Source: Limanda limanda
Lineage: Eukaryota > Chordata > Actinopteri > Pleuronectiformes > Pleuronectidae
Assembly (NCBI RefSeq): GCF_963576545.1
Contig: NC_083653.1
Location: 15,535,358 to 15,599,357 of the forward strand
Direction of reading: 5' to 3'
DNA length: 64,000 nucleotides
Under the pieces are notes generated by a model. That model searched no databases and was not told the DNA's origin. It saw only the letters and a list, made by a program, of their open reading frames with translations. Numbering within the stretch: the stretch's first letter is position 1; each line of letters starts with the position of its first letter. Shown in pieces: positions 31,405-42,055 of this stretch. The position numbers and the translations under genes were made by a program.

Positions 31405-31590
31405 GTGCGGCTGTGGTCGAGGGGTAGAGTGGTCGTCCTCCAACCAGAAGGTCAGCGGCTAGGAACCTAGCCTATGCCGAAGTGTCATTGGCTCAGCCCC
31501 GAATGGCCCCTCATAGATGTTGGATGCACTAATAGGAAGACGCTTTGGATGGAAGCTGAGCTAAATGGCATGTGATGTAATGCAATGGGT
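31405..31590 (+). mobile_element. tRNA-derived SINE remnant
   Basis: The head GCGGCTGTGGTCGAGGGGTA resembles a tRNA A box, followed by GGTCGTCCTCCAACCAGAAG. The B box is decayed (GGCTAGGAACC). The tail GACGCTTTGGATGGAAGCTG then ATGTGATGTAATG is the usual fish SINE/LINE end. Not a functional tRNA. Confidence 0.7.
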
Positions 31591-32437
31591 GATATTGGGA
31601 TATTTTAGCTTGATTTGGAAGTAGCTCATGGTAGCTAATGTTAGCAAATTTCAGAAACTCCAGAAAGAGTCAGTTAGTTATCTGTTTGACTCAAGGCTGC
31701 AGGGATAAACTGGTTTGATAGTAAAGCATGGCATGAAAGTTTATGTTTATTTACATTTGCTTAGTGCTGTTATTAAAGAAAAATGCAACCAATTGGAAAA
31801 CCTCTCTTGCACGTGTGTTTCCTCTCCTCCTTGACACATGCAGTTGAGAAAATTACAGAAAAGAGTGAGTCTGATATCGTAAAACTGTGTCCCCCCCCCC
31901 AAAAAAAGGAATTAAAATCATCTTGAGATTACTCCGAACAATGTGATTGTCCTTAAGGACTGGTATTCAGTTTGGAAAAAAGTGGAGGCAAAGTGGCTGC
32001 TGAAGGAGGAAACACATCTAATATGTTCACTCATCTGGGAGAACATTGCCCATCTTTGTCTGTTCAACGTCTGTTTCTAACTTTTGTCCCTAATGCAAAA
32101 AAATATATACCAGAAAACGTACTAAATCAAAATAATATTCCGCTTCCCAGCTCCAGGCTACGTCTGCGTTTTCAGATGACTTACAGACACACACTGGCCC
32201 TGATGTGTCAGCCCATACAAAACCTTCCTGACTCAGGAGGCAGTCGAGAATATTTCTAAAGAGCTGCATGAAAAGCGGTTGTTCAACCAAAAACTCGTTC
32301 TGTTTTTCGTACCTTAAAGGGTCACAGTAACCTCTGACTAGAGGGGTGCTCTTAAAGTGCACACCTCTGCCAAGGAGGGATGTTTTGCTCCATCGCTGCA
32401 TTGTGAAGCTGTGTGCAGCACAAGTTGTTGTCGTCCA

Positions 32438-32480
32438 CCTAGAGCAAGGGTTTTCAACTGGTTGTCCCAGAGACCACGAT
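32438..32480 (+). mobile_element. Possible hAT-like terminal fragment
   Basis: GCAAGGGTTTTCAACTGG resembles the CAGxGGTTCTCAACTGG ends of fish hAT elements. Only one end is seen. Confidence 0.3.
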
Positions 32481-32517
32481 TCTGACTTTTGGACATTTGG
32501 TTTTCCATGTTGGTTTC

Positions 32518-32579
32518 ATTTAAAAACCTCAAAAAAATCTAGATATATCTACTTAAAAACCTCAAACAAATCTAGAAAA
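32518..32579 (+). repeat. Short direct repeat, two units
   Basis: TTAAAAACCTCAAAAAAATC and TTAAAAACCTCAAACAAATC, each followed by TAGA, lie about 33 bp apart. Likely slippage or decay of an A-rich tail. Confidence 0.7.
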
Positions 32580-35159
32580 ATCTGTGTAAAAAACAACAAA
32601 AACAGTTGATTTTCAGTGCTTAAGAATTGAAAACAAAATTAAAATGCAGTTTGTAGTTGTACTGCATCTCAGAACCATATGTACATCAATATATATAACG
32701 TTCATGACTTAAATGTACAGACATGTAGCTGACATGTTGAGAGAACGTTTAAGTAACGGTGATCAGTAACAATCAACATAAACTGGGGCTACAACTGAAG
32801 AGGGAAGATGACAAAGTAATGCAGAATATGTCACAATTGATAATCATACAATATCACACAAACAATTGAGGCCTACTTAAGTTTAACCTCATGATCACCA
32901 GCACCTTTACATTATTTTAGACATATTTTTCTTATTTTTGATATTTTGCACGATATTCAAGAGTAATCTGGAAATGTGTTGAAATATCAGGAAGACTTTC
33001 GTCAGAGAAATCTTCCATTTGCATTTGCATAAGTTACATTTGGTTGTATAGCTCTGATCTGGGACCTCCCTGTCCTTACACGTGCACATGTGGAAAGCTT
33101 AAGACAGGGAGAGCCGCAGCAAGACTCCCAAAGGGAACAGAACAGAGTTTGCATCAATGAATACAGAGATTACACTGAATGAATCAAACATAGTATGAAA
33201 AAGGAAGAACTGGGGTGGAAGTGGGTTACAAACGTTTGTTTCAGCTTTGCCAGTGAATGCATGGAAGGGAGCCGAGCCAGATGATATGGTTTAGCTTTGA
33301 TATCAACCGCTGTAGCTGTCAGGTGAGCTGAGCTGGACTTGCTGTCCTACCTGAACTGACACCATGCTCACTTTCTGTCACACAAAATCTGTCACAATTT
33401 TGTGTGTGTACCTGTTTACCGAATGTGTTGTGCGTGAGGGGACGTTTGTGCGATTTGCAGCAACTTGTGATTGTGGACAATTGTGAAAGTAACTTTCATC
33501 TATTGTCTCGAATTGGAGACGTAATGTTGTGATGACTGACACCATGACTTATGGACTATAATGTGTCCCAAGATAAGATATTTAAACACTGTGAAGCAAA
33601 CGGTATTGGGGCAGGTTGTGCACCTGAATGCGGGTGTTTGTTTTGCAGAGGAAGAGCAATTTCGAAGATTAAGGAGGATTTGTGACTCCACAGCAGATTT
33701 GTGAACAACAGGCAGCTGGTCTGTCACATCAACTCAAAAGACAGGTGCTGTTAATCATTCACAATCTCGGTGCCTTGGTAAGAGCCTGACAGATAAACTG
33801 CAGCAATTCATTTCACGAGAACTATTATCTGCAGTTTATTTAATTCCTCAAATCCATTTTTTTTTTCGGAAAACAAGACAAAGCACAGATAAACAGACAG
33901 ATTAGTTATGTGGAAACTGTCGAGCGGATTTGTACTTTTGAACCTGAAGAGCGTATGTTGTCTTTTTTCTTTCTTTTTTAAAAAACTTTGTTTATTGATT
34001 TTCACAGATATAATTAATAGTCATTAATACAATACTTGTTATTATTGTTGCCAGTAAACAACAAACCAATGAACAAACAAACAAACATCCTATCTCGGCA
34101 CACGCCACCTCAGAGTGATACACAATTAAAAGCAAAAAAGTAAATAAATAAAACAAAAACAAACATAATAAAGAGAGAAATCAACAAATAAATAAAAAGA
34201 TAACTTAGACAGAGTACGCCAATCCAATCTAATGCCCAACCTTTTTTTTATTTTTAAATATCAATGGCAATGCAAGCAATAGCAACTTATGTCGTTACCA
34301 TTTAGTGTGCGCAGGAGCGCCTGAAGTTTGCTCCCACATACATTGAAAGCACCTTTTTGACATTCAAATTTAAGATTTTTTTTTCTTTAGTTGACATTTG
34401 AATCAATACACAGATCTCACAGCCAGAAAAGAGAAACTGTTGAAGGCCACTCAAGATCCCTTTCAGGCCGTTTGCGAAGGTGTTCTGTTTTGATAAACGA
34501 GCCCCATTAAGTGCTGATCCTTTACTTTGTTGCTAACCACCAGATTTGGCAGGTGTGGCTGTGCCGTGGGCCAAAACTCCTAATGATAGGCCACCGGTCC
34601 GCAGCAGGACTCAGTTCTGTCCGGTGGAGATAAGAGAACAGTTCCTCAGCCAGTGTTTGTCACCTCCACATGAGCAGGAAGGAGCTGCCTGGGTGTGATG
34701 TGCTGTTGTAATAAAGACACCTAATAGCATTCTGAAATCATTAGTCAGTGCATGTGAGTGGCTGCCTTGTTTGATATGCAGGCGGCTGTTGGGGGGTGTA
34801 TCTGAAGGCTGGGGAGTGGCGCCGATCGCTGCAACAGCCACAGTCGATTTGCTGCGCTCATACAGTGATTGATGCGGAGATTGTTTACACACGGCCCAGG
34901 TTTTCTCCCGTTGTGTACGCGTCTGCATTTCTGTGCTCACTTATGTGTTCCTGCTCCTTGAGTGTATGTACATATGTTTGCCTCTGTTCACACACACACA
35001 CACACACATTGTGTTTTCTTTGTGCGTCAGCATATATCCGCTGGCCCTGGCCAAGGTCTCTCACCTTCGAGCTCTGGCTGTGGGAACGCCGACCCCTAAT
35101 TTGCAGTCCTTCCCGCCTCCTTCTCATCTCTCCATCCATCTCACTGAGGGTTTCACGCT

Positions 35160-35470
35160 GCTGACCGTGAAATTCCCCCACATTCACAATTATGTCTTCA
35201 ATCAGAGCCATCTCCAAGCCAGGAGGATGCAGCCCGTCTCTGGGAGCGGCAGGAGGTGCAAATAAAGACTCGGAGGAACGAGCGGCCTCCTTCCTTGCTC
35301 CGGCTCTCTCCACTAATGAGTGACATATTTTTAGGGATGGGAGCAGTCGGGTTCAGGAGCCTTTTAACTTGCAATCAGGTTCCTTGGGCCCGCATGCTCC
35401 TCAGCATGTTGATCTATCAGCAAACCAATATGATTGCTGATATTGAATAATTCATGGGTGTCTAATGATG
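35160..35470. promoter_or_regulatory. Candidate conserved noncoding element
   Basis: Has CACATTCACAATTATGTCTT, CACTAATGAGTGACATATTT, AACTTGCAATCAGGTTCCTT and TTGAATAATTCATGGGTGTC. Unique-looking and free of repeats. Confidence 0.3.
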
Positions 35471-36183
35471 TGTCAATCACAGATGGTTTTGTTTTATTTA
35501 TCGCACACTATGCACAGGTTTGTGCGTCCTCCAAGCTCTATTGTAAGTTAATATTGCATGAAGACTGTTTGCAACGTGACACTGAGTACAGCAGCTAGCG
35601 CTTCTCATCAGGGATGTTGCTCTGTTTGGATAACAAGTCGGGAGGAGAGGGGAGCAATTTGCGAATATCATGTTCTCTGGCTTTTACATCTAAAATTAAC
35701 CTTCCCACTAGCATATGAGAACATGTGCCCATAAAATCTTTGGCGAAGGCTCCGCTCTTAATGTGTTGCTTTTCAGGTTCATTAACTGGCACATGTACTG
35801 TTGGTAATGTGTAGGTGTCCTTGATCTGGGTTTTGTTATCCAGGCATTTTCTCTCTCCGGCTAAATACCAGGATTGTTTAGTTTTTTTCTATCTCTGAAG
35901 GTTGTTGAGTTCCTCGGGTGGTCAGTCTCACTCTGATGTTATCCTTCTCTTAACACAGTCTTCTATCTATTTCTTGAGTTTTTTTCTCACTCAATTAAGT
36001 ACAGTTATACTTTTGACCGGCGTAATGGGGCATTTGGAGAACGTTGGCTCGGTCTAACGCAGGAGGCAGATCGTGATCCTTGCGGAGGAGCAGCAAAAGG
36101 CTCGTGGGAGAGATTTCATCAAATCAGCCATGACAGAGAACATACAGCGAGATGGAAAATCCAGTGGGAGGTCTCATCATGCC

Positions 36184-36462
36184 TCACGCTGCCCACAGTT
36201 GAAGTCCTCTGTGGGTTGGCCTGCAAAGCGACAAGTCTTTAAGTACTTGATGTCCATGGTTGGTGGGCACACTGGATAGCCAGTCACCCAGAGAAAGGTC
36301 CCCTTCTGTGGGGAGGCCGAGGGTGGGAGAGACCCCCACGTCGCTCTCAGAGAAGGAAGAGGCTTCGTTCAGCTGCTCTTTGAGTTTCGGCGAGGCGGGG
36401 GGTCTCCTTCTGGCTGCCTGAATGGGCCATGCTCTGATGGGGATCTGCTCTCTTGTGTGCAG
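36184..36462 (-). other. Unexplained minus-strand open stretch with protein-like composition
   Basis: Between an in-frame TAA and a TGA, this minus-strand frame is open for 92 codons but has no ATG. Its middle reads SPKLKEQLNEASSFSESDVG, then PTEGDLSLGDWLSSVP. The mix of acidic, serine and leucine residues with a tryptophan, and third positions rich in G/C, resembles a real coding exon more than chance intron. A weak acceptor-like CAG precedes it (ATTCAG, about 36420) and a donor-like CAA|GTACTT follows the GHQ codons (about 36247). I do not recognise the family. It could be an exon of an antisense gene, a decayed retrocopy, part of a transposon, or a conserved element that is open by chance. 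Confidence 0.3.
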
Positions 36463-36648
36463 TTAAAAGACGCCGTCAAGTCAGAAAGTGGAGCTCACTG
36501 TCAGTCCAGTCCAAACAGAAACATTCAGCTTACACATACTGCCACTTCAAACATCGTACTCCCTGTATGCACGTGCATTTTAAACACACACGTTGCATGG
36601 GCGCAGACAGCTCTCTTACACATGCAACACAACGTCTTGGTGATGGAA

Positions 36649-37250
36649 GTCAATCAATCAATCAATCAAATTTTATTTGTATAGCCCATATTCACAAATC
36701 ACAATTCGTCTCATAGGGCTTTAACATGGTGAGACATCCTCTGTCCTTAATCCTCAACAAGAGTAAGGAAAAACTACTAAAAACCCTTTTAACAGGGTAA
36801 AGATACGTAGAAACCTCAGAGAGAGAGAGAGAGCCACATGTGAGGGATCCCTCTCCCAGGACGGACAGAAGTGCAATAGGTGTCAAGTGTAGGAAAACAT
36901 CATCAAGAGAAGGGTTTTAGCAGCATCGATGAGGGTAAACATTTTGAAGGATAACTTCAATACTATATGTCAAGCAGTCCTGCTGCAGTCATAGTCTCTG
37001 GTCAGCAGCCAACAAGATCATGATCCAGCATCAAGATCGGATCCACTATAGTCCACAGTCATTGTCCACTGCCAGTCAGGATCCATATACACAATACTCA
37101 AATTATTCACCACCATCCGATGCCAACGCGACAAAGGATCCTCCATTACTACTACGATCAGCCAGCACGGTACAGAATCCACCAAACTGGATCCACCATT
37201 GCGACCTCTGATGCACGATCCACAATCGTTATCCATGGTGCGGCCACAGC
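36649..37250 (-). mobile_element. Retroposon-like repeat with (ATTG)n tail, minus strand
   Basis: The plus strand starts CAATCAATCAATCAATCAAA then TTTTATTTGTATAGCCCATA and GGGCTTTAACATGGTGAGAC, a common percomorph repeat. Reversed, it ends in AATAAAATTTGATTGATTG, as retroposons do. The distal part (37015-37240) repeats GGATCCA-type words irregularly. Its 182-codon minus frame (37018-37566) shows no known protein. The left end of homology is uncertain. Confidence 0.6.
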
Positions 37251-37852
37251 TGTGGCCCTGCATCTGTCCTCCTTTGTCCATCTCAGCTGCCTGCCCAACA
37301 GCACTCTCTTTTGGAGACAGTGGGGAAATAATCAACGGGGCGATGATGCTAATAACAACAGAGCGCCCCCCCGCTGCTCGGCCGCCCCGGGGGTTTGGGA
37401 ACCCTTCAGCGAAAGAGTTGAGAACGAGGGGAATGGGGAGCGAGAGAGGAGCATGCTGGGAAGAGTTTAGCAGCGCAGAGCCGACGAGGAGGTAGTCGAG
37501 AGGGATGTGTGGAGGAGGCAGCCCCCCCCCCCAGGTGGGCCGATACACTCCCTCACAATCAGTCACACTGGAACCGAAGGGCTCATGTGAAGACGCCCCT
37601 CCCTCTTCTCCTCTCGGCCCTGCAGCCGCTCCACAGCAAGAAGCAACTGAGGAGCTTGCAGTGCATCTCTTTTATACGTCTATGTGTGTGTTGCTGTGTG
37701 GCTCATCACCACCTACTAGGTCAGAGAGCGCCCAGGGCTAGCTTCTGAGGGGGGGCACAGCCAGCCCCTGCTAGCCTTGCAGCGTGGCACTGTGGATTGG
37801 GGACATCGGGCTCCCAGAGCCCCCCCGCCGTGCCGGTTCCCCCCTGCCGAGC

Positions 37853-37866
37853 TAATCCCAGGATTA
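37853..37866. promoter_or_regulatory. Palindromic TAATCC-CA-GGATTA pair
   Basis: Two TAATCC half sites in inverted orientation, 2 bp apart, within a GC-rich block at 37740-37880. OTX/PITX/CRX-type homeodomain proteins bind TAATCC. Function here is inference. Confidence 0.35.
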
Positions 37867-38114
37867 ACCAACTTCACAGCCCTGGCCCCCACTGCGCTGT
37901 CAAGGCACCGGTTCACCCTCCAACCCCGGTACCCCTTCTCCCTCCACCCACCATCCCTCCCCCGCAGTCATAATCTCATATACACCCTCATTACCCCTCG
38001 ATGGTGCCGTCCCCCCCCTGCTCCCTTCTCAAACGTCGGGGTAGATTTTCACTTCTTGTGTCTCTGTCTGCCTCACTCCTTTTTCCTGCATCCCGCACAG
38101 ATCCATTCAGTTTG

Positions 38115-38200
38115 ATAAATGGTAAAATGGATTTATATAGCACTTTTTCAGTCTTGATGCCCACCTAAAACATTTTACAGTACAGTATTTTGGACGCAAA
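38115..38200 (-). mobile_element. Retroposon tail fragment
   Basis: AAATGGTAAAATGGATTTAT then ATAGCACTTTTTCAGTCTTG and TTTACAGTACAGT: the classic fish tail repeat, here only its 3' end. Confidence 0.65.
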
Positions 38201-39502
38201 ATTGGGCAAATGGCAAAAAAAAAAAAAATACCTTAGGCAAACTCTTGAAACTTGTTTGACTTGATCCATCCATCACAGTGAACGCCGTGGCAGCATTATT
38301 GTCAAAAGTTACACAACACCGATGAGGTTGTAAACAAACGTCTTCTTAAACACTTAATTAGCTCCAGTGTTGAAACAATAAGTCAATTAATCACTTCTGT
38401 TAATGGCCAATAACTGTGTCATTTTTCAAGTCCTCTGAAAAACTGATTCCAGCGTTTCCTCCGCCTTCACATCTTTGGAAAGTGAATATCTTTCTGGTGC
38501 GGATACAAGAACAGAAGCAATTTGAGGAGCTGCTTTTTTCCGATTAGTAGTGAAGCTGCTGAAAACACACTCACTCTCATTTTCTCCTCTGGTCCCTCTG
38601 ATTAGTGGCATGATTGAAACAACCACACCCCCCCCGAGCAGTTCATCTCATACGTCTTCATTTAAAACTCACAGCGTACGCCTTGTGTTTTTTTTAGACT
38701 TAATTTTAAATGTTGAAACAAGCCTCAAATACTATACAGGCTTCTGTGTCGTGTGTTGACAGAAAAAAATCCTCCTCTTGTTTTGTGCGTGTGTGCGTGT
38801 GTGTACGTGTGTGCTGCGTGTACGTTCAGTCTTCTCCTTCCCTCTCCTTGCAGCTGCCACTGCATCTCTTAGAGATTTCGACGCTCCGGGGCGGGAAAAA
38901 GAGAGTGGGCCCAAATCAAGCCCATGATCACGTCTCCCTCATATTTCTCTCTCTCTCTCCACTGCTCCTCACATCCCTCTCTCCTCCCCTCCTAGTCTCC
39001 TCTTTTAACCACAATCTCTCTCCATCTCAACTCAAATCTAGCCTTTGCAGCTCCTTCTGTCCCATCGCTCCCTCTGTCTCTTCACGGCACTGATTAGGTG
39101 GGCAGAGGAGATGATGGGTGTATTTGGGGGCCTGCGAGGCCGGTGATGTTGAATCTGTCTGACATGCTCCAGCAAAGCCAGTGTCTCCTTTATATTGTCT
39201 GCTAATGGCGTGCTGAGGTCCCGGAGACGCGGAGGGAGATGCTGCAAAGAGTGTGCGTGAATATGTGTGTGTCTGTCTGTGTGTGTGTCATGGTTATAGA
39301 GAGACAATGGCGAGCGGTGGCAGGTGCGCCGGAGGATGGTATTAGGGAAAAGCAGAGAGGGGCGGCAGGTAATGACTGGTATGAACAGAATGTGCATCCG
39401 CCTCGTCGATAAACGATGGGCTGGCACTTCAGACAATTGCTAGCCTTTACCAACGGCCAAGTCATTTTTCTCGGGCCTATCTTTCTTGCTTCTGCGCCTT
39501 TC

Positions 39503-39541
39503 TTCTCTCTCTCTCCCTCTCTCTCTCCCTCTCTCTCTCTC
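39503..39541. repeat. CT-rich simple repeat
   Basis: Imperfect CTCTCTCCCT array. Confidence 0.9.
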
Positions 39542-40213
39542 AAAAAACGAAAAGCAGAGGTAAAAATAGCACATGCCCTTCGTATCCCCCCTCCCCTCAG
39601 TCAGACATGCTGGAGCAGTGTAGTGAGTGTGTTCGCTGGCTAATTATCAGTGGTTAGGATGTGACAGATGCCGGCGAGGTGGTTGGCAGTCAGTTCGCCG
39701 TCGCCGCCCCCCCGCCCTTCTCCTCAGGAGAAAGCAAAGACTGACCTTTCCCGAAAAGCAGGGCTCTGGCAAACCATCGCAATATGTAGACGCGGCGCCC
39801 GGCAGGCACCCGGGGAGGGATTGACTCTGGAGGTGGGAGGGTTGGTTGTTATATATAGATTTGTCCTGTGTGAAGGTGAAGGTGCTCACATTAATGGGAG
39901 ATAAATGCCGACCGGGCACTTTGTCGGTTCAGGTCTTGTAATCGCACGTGTGTACACTGTAAAAATGACTGTATGAACAGTATATACATGTAGTGTGTGT
40001 ATAGTGTGGAGAACAGCATTTCCCTCATATATATGAATGGACATCTGGCCGTTGAATGCACTTCATCTGTACTATTTTTGATGCATCAATGGAATAATAA
40101 TTTATTGATTAATAGCTTTAATATCTTTTTGGGATTTCCATTTGTTTTATTTATTCATTCTACTCATTTATACCTATATATATGCACTCATAAAGCCAGA
40201 GCTGTTATAGATA

Positions 40214-40390
40214 CGTGGCTCAGGAGGTAGACCGGGTAGTTCCCTAACCAGAAAGTCGGTGGTTTGATCCCTAGCTCCACCAGTCTTCATTCTGAAGTTC
40301 CCTAAATAAAGATACTGAACTCCAAATTGTCCGGATTGCTGTGCTGACAGTAAAGGTGTATGTGAATAGTGTGTGATAGAAAGTGCTCTG
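40214..40390 (+). mobile_element. tRNA-derived SINE
   Basis: GTGGCTCAGGAGGTAGACCG is a tRNA A-box-like head and GGTGGTTTGATCCC a good B box 30-40 bp later, followed by the SINE body ACTGAACTCCAAATTG and GTGTGTGATAGAAAGTGCT. Body and promoter match a known fish SINE pattern. The tRNA fold is lost, so this is not a tRNA gene. Confidence 0.75.
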
Positions 40391-41286
40391 TTTGTGTGTG
40401 TGTGTACACGTTAATATATTTATAATTATATATGTACGTGTTAATTGAATACGATCTAAATATCCCTGTTCACACAAGGGAAGTGATAATTTAGTCGTGT
40501 TGTTTGTCATAGACGTGAACAACACATCGCACACTGTAGCTCCCTTAAAACACACACAACCTTACAGCTAGGCAATCAAACCTCAAGTATCAGCTGCATC
40601 CAATCCTGCCTGGGAATTTGGATGTCAATTTTAATTTTAAACCCCCCGCCTCAGTACGACGGCCAGCCACCCGCCAGCAGCCACCCCCGCAGTGCTACTC
40701 TACATGGCTGCTGTCAACACAGGGGGCTTACTTTGTTAATGAAGTGGGTTCTAAGTCTTCCATCTCCCATCTAGTTTTGAAGAGGGTGGAACAGTAATTG
40801 GTTTACGACCTAGACCACCGGCAGCACTCTTGTTCCCTGTCCTATGTGACATTCCCATCCAATTAAATCTGTGTCTACTCTCATACTCACACACACACAC
40901 ACACACACGTAGAAACACTAAAAAAGAACACTCTCACTATTATCATGCCACCCTACATTCTCTTTCAGATAGTTGTTCAAGGTGCCCTCTTTTTTAGGTC
41001 TGCACGGCTGTTGAACAGCATATCTGCAGCTGTCTACATACAAAGTTTGTGTGTGCGTGCATGTTTGTGTGTGTGTCTGTGGTTGTGAGTGTGTACATAC
41101 GTGGACAGATTGTGCGCTCACACACTGAGGAAGCAGACTTCTGCTCTGAATTAGTTCATTCACAGGGATTATGGGTAAATCTGTGTGGCCACTGGATGGA
41201 TCGCTCGCTGTCTCACAAGGATTAACTGAAGGTGACACTGAGGTGGCAGGTCTGTGTCCATCTGTGTTTGTATGTGCCACAATAGT

Positions 41287-41442
<156 letters not shown>

Positions 41443-41550
41443 TGAATGCGTCCCTGCATTTATTAACGGTGTGTTATTAGCCTGAAATTTGCTGTAATCC
41501 ATCAGAGTTAATGAGTTCTGTGTGTCCTGTAGTGATGGCAGTGGAGTGTG

Positions 41551-41551
41551 A

Positions 41552-41627
<76 letters not shown>
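41551..41627. repeat. Interrupted (GT)n microsatellite
   Basis: GT array with GA and GC interruptions, 110 bp after the pure one. Confidence 0.95.
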
Positions 41628-41628
<1 letters not shown>

Positions 41629-41844
41629 CGCTTTTGGCTGACCTTGACTTCAGTCTGTCGGATGAACACACTTCCCAGTCGTCCATATGGAGAGCAAGAC
41701 TCCATCAGATCCCCAGATGTCATCGTACACAATCTGTCAGATGTGTGTACTATGAGCAAATAACAAGCAGAGCAGCTCTGCCCTTGAGGGGGGGAAGAGG
41801 GATATTTGGGAGTTCATAAATGAGTAAATGTGTCAAAGGTTAAA

Positions 41845-42055
41845 TCACTGCTCCCCAACCTGGGGCTCAGAATCCCTGAATGGGTCCCCAGATAAATCTG
41901 AGGAGGGTCACGGGATAATAAAGAGAGAAATCATCTCACTTCAGTATTTATCTCTTATGACTTTGGTCTGTTTTTGCTGCGTACTGCAGCTGTGTCTGAG
42001 CCCCAAACGTCTCCTCATCTCCATTAGTAATAATAAAAAAAACACTTACCACTGA
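41845..42055 (+). mobile_element. hAT-like nonautonomous fragment
   Basis: CTGCTCCCCAACCTGGGGCT then GGGTCCCCAGATAAATCTGA and GGAGGGTCACGGGATAAT follow the pattern CAGTGGTTCTCAACCTGGGG of fish hAT elements. The right end is unclear. Confidence 0.5.

Noticed and set aside
31405..31590. tRNA gene
   Set aside because: B box decayed and SINE tail present.
34885..35313. 142-codon minus-strand frame with plausible-looking helices
   Set aside because: Ends in CA-derived Cys-Val codons and overlaps a block that looks noncoding and regulatory; no family recognised.
37018..37566. 182-codon minus-strand frame as a gene
   Set aside because: Lies largely in an interspersed repeat and shows no domain; kept only as a repeat observation.
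40214..40390. tRNA gene
   Set aside because: A and B boxes are present but the cloverleaf is not preserved and a SINE body follows.
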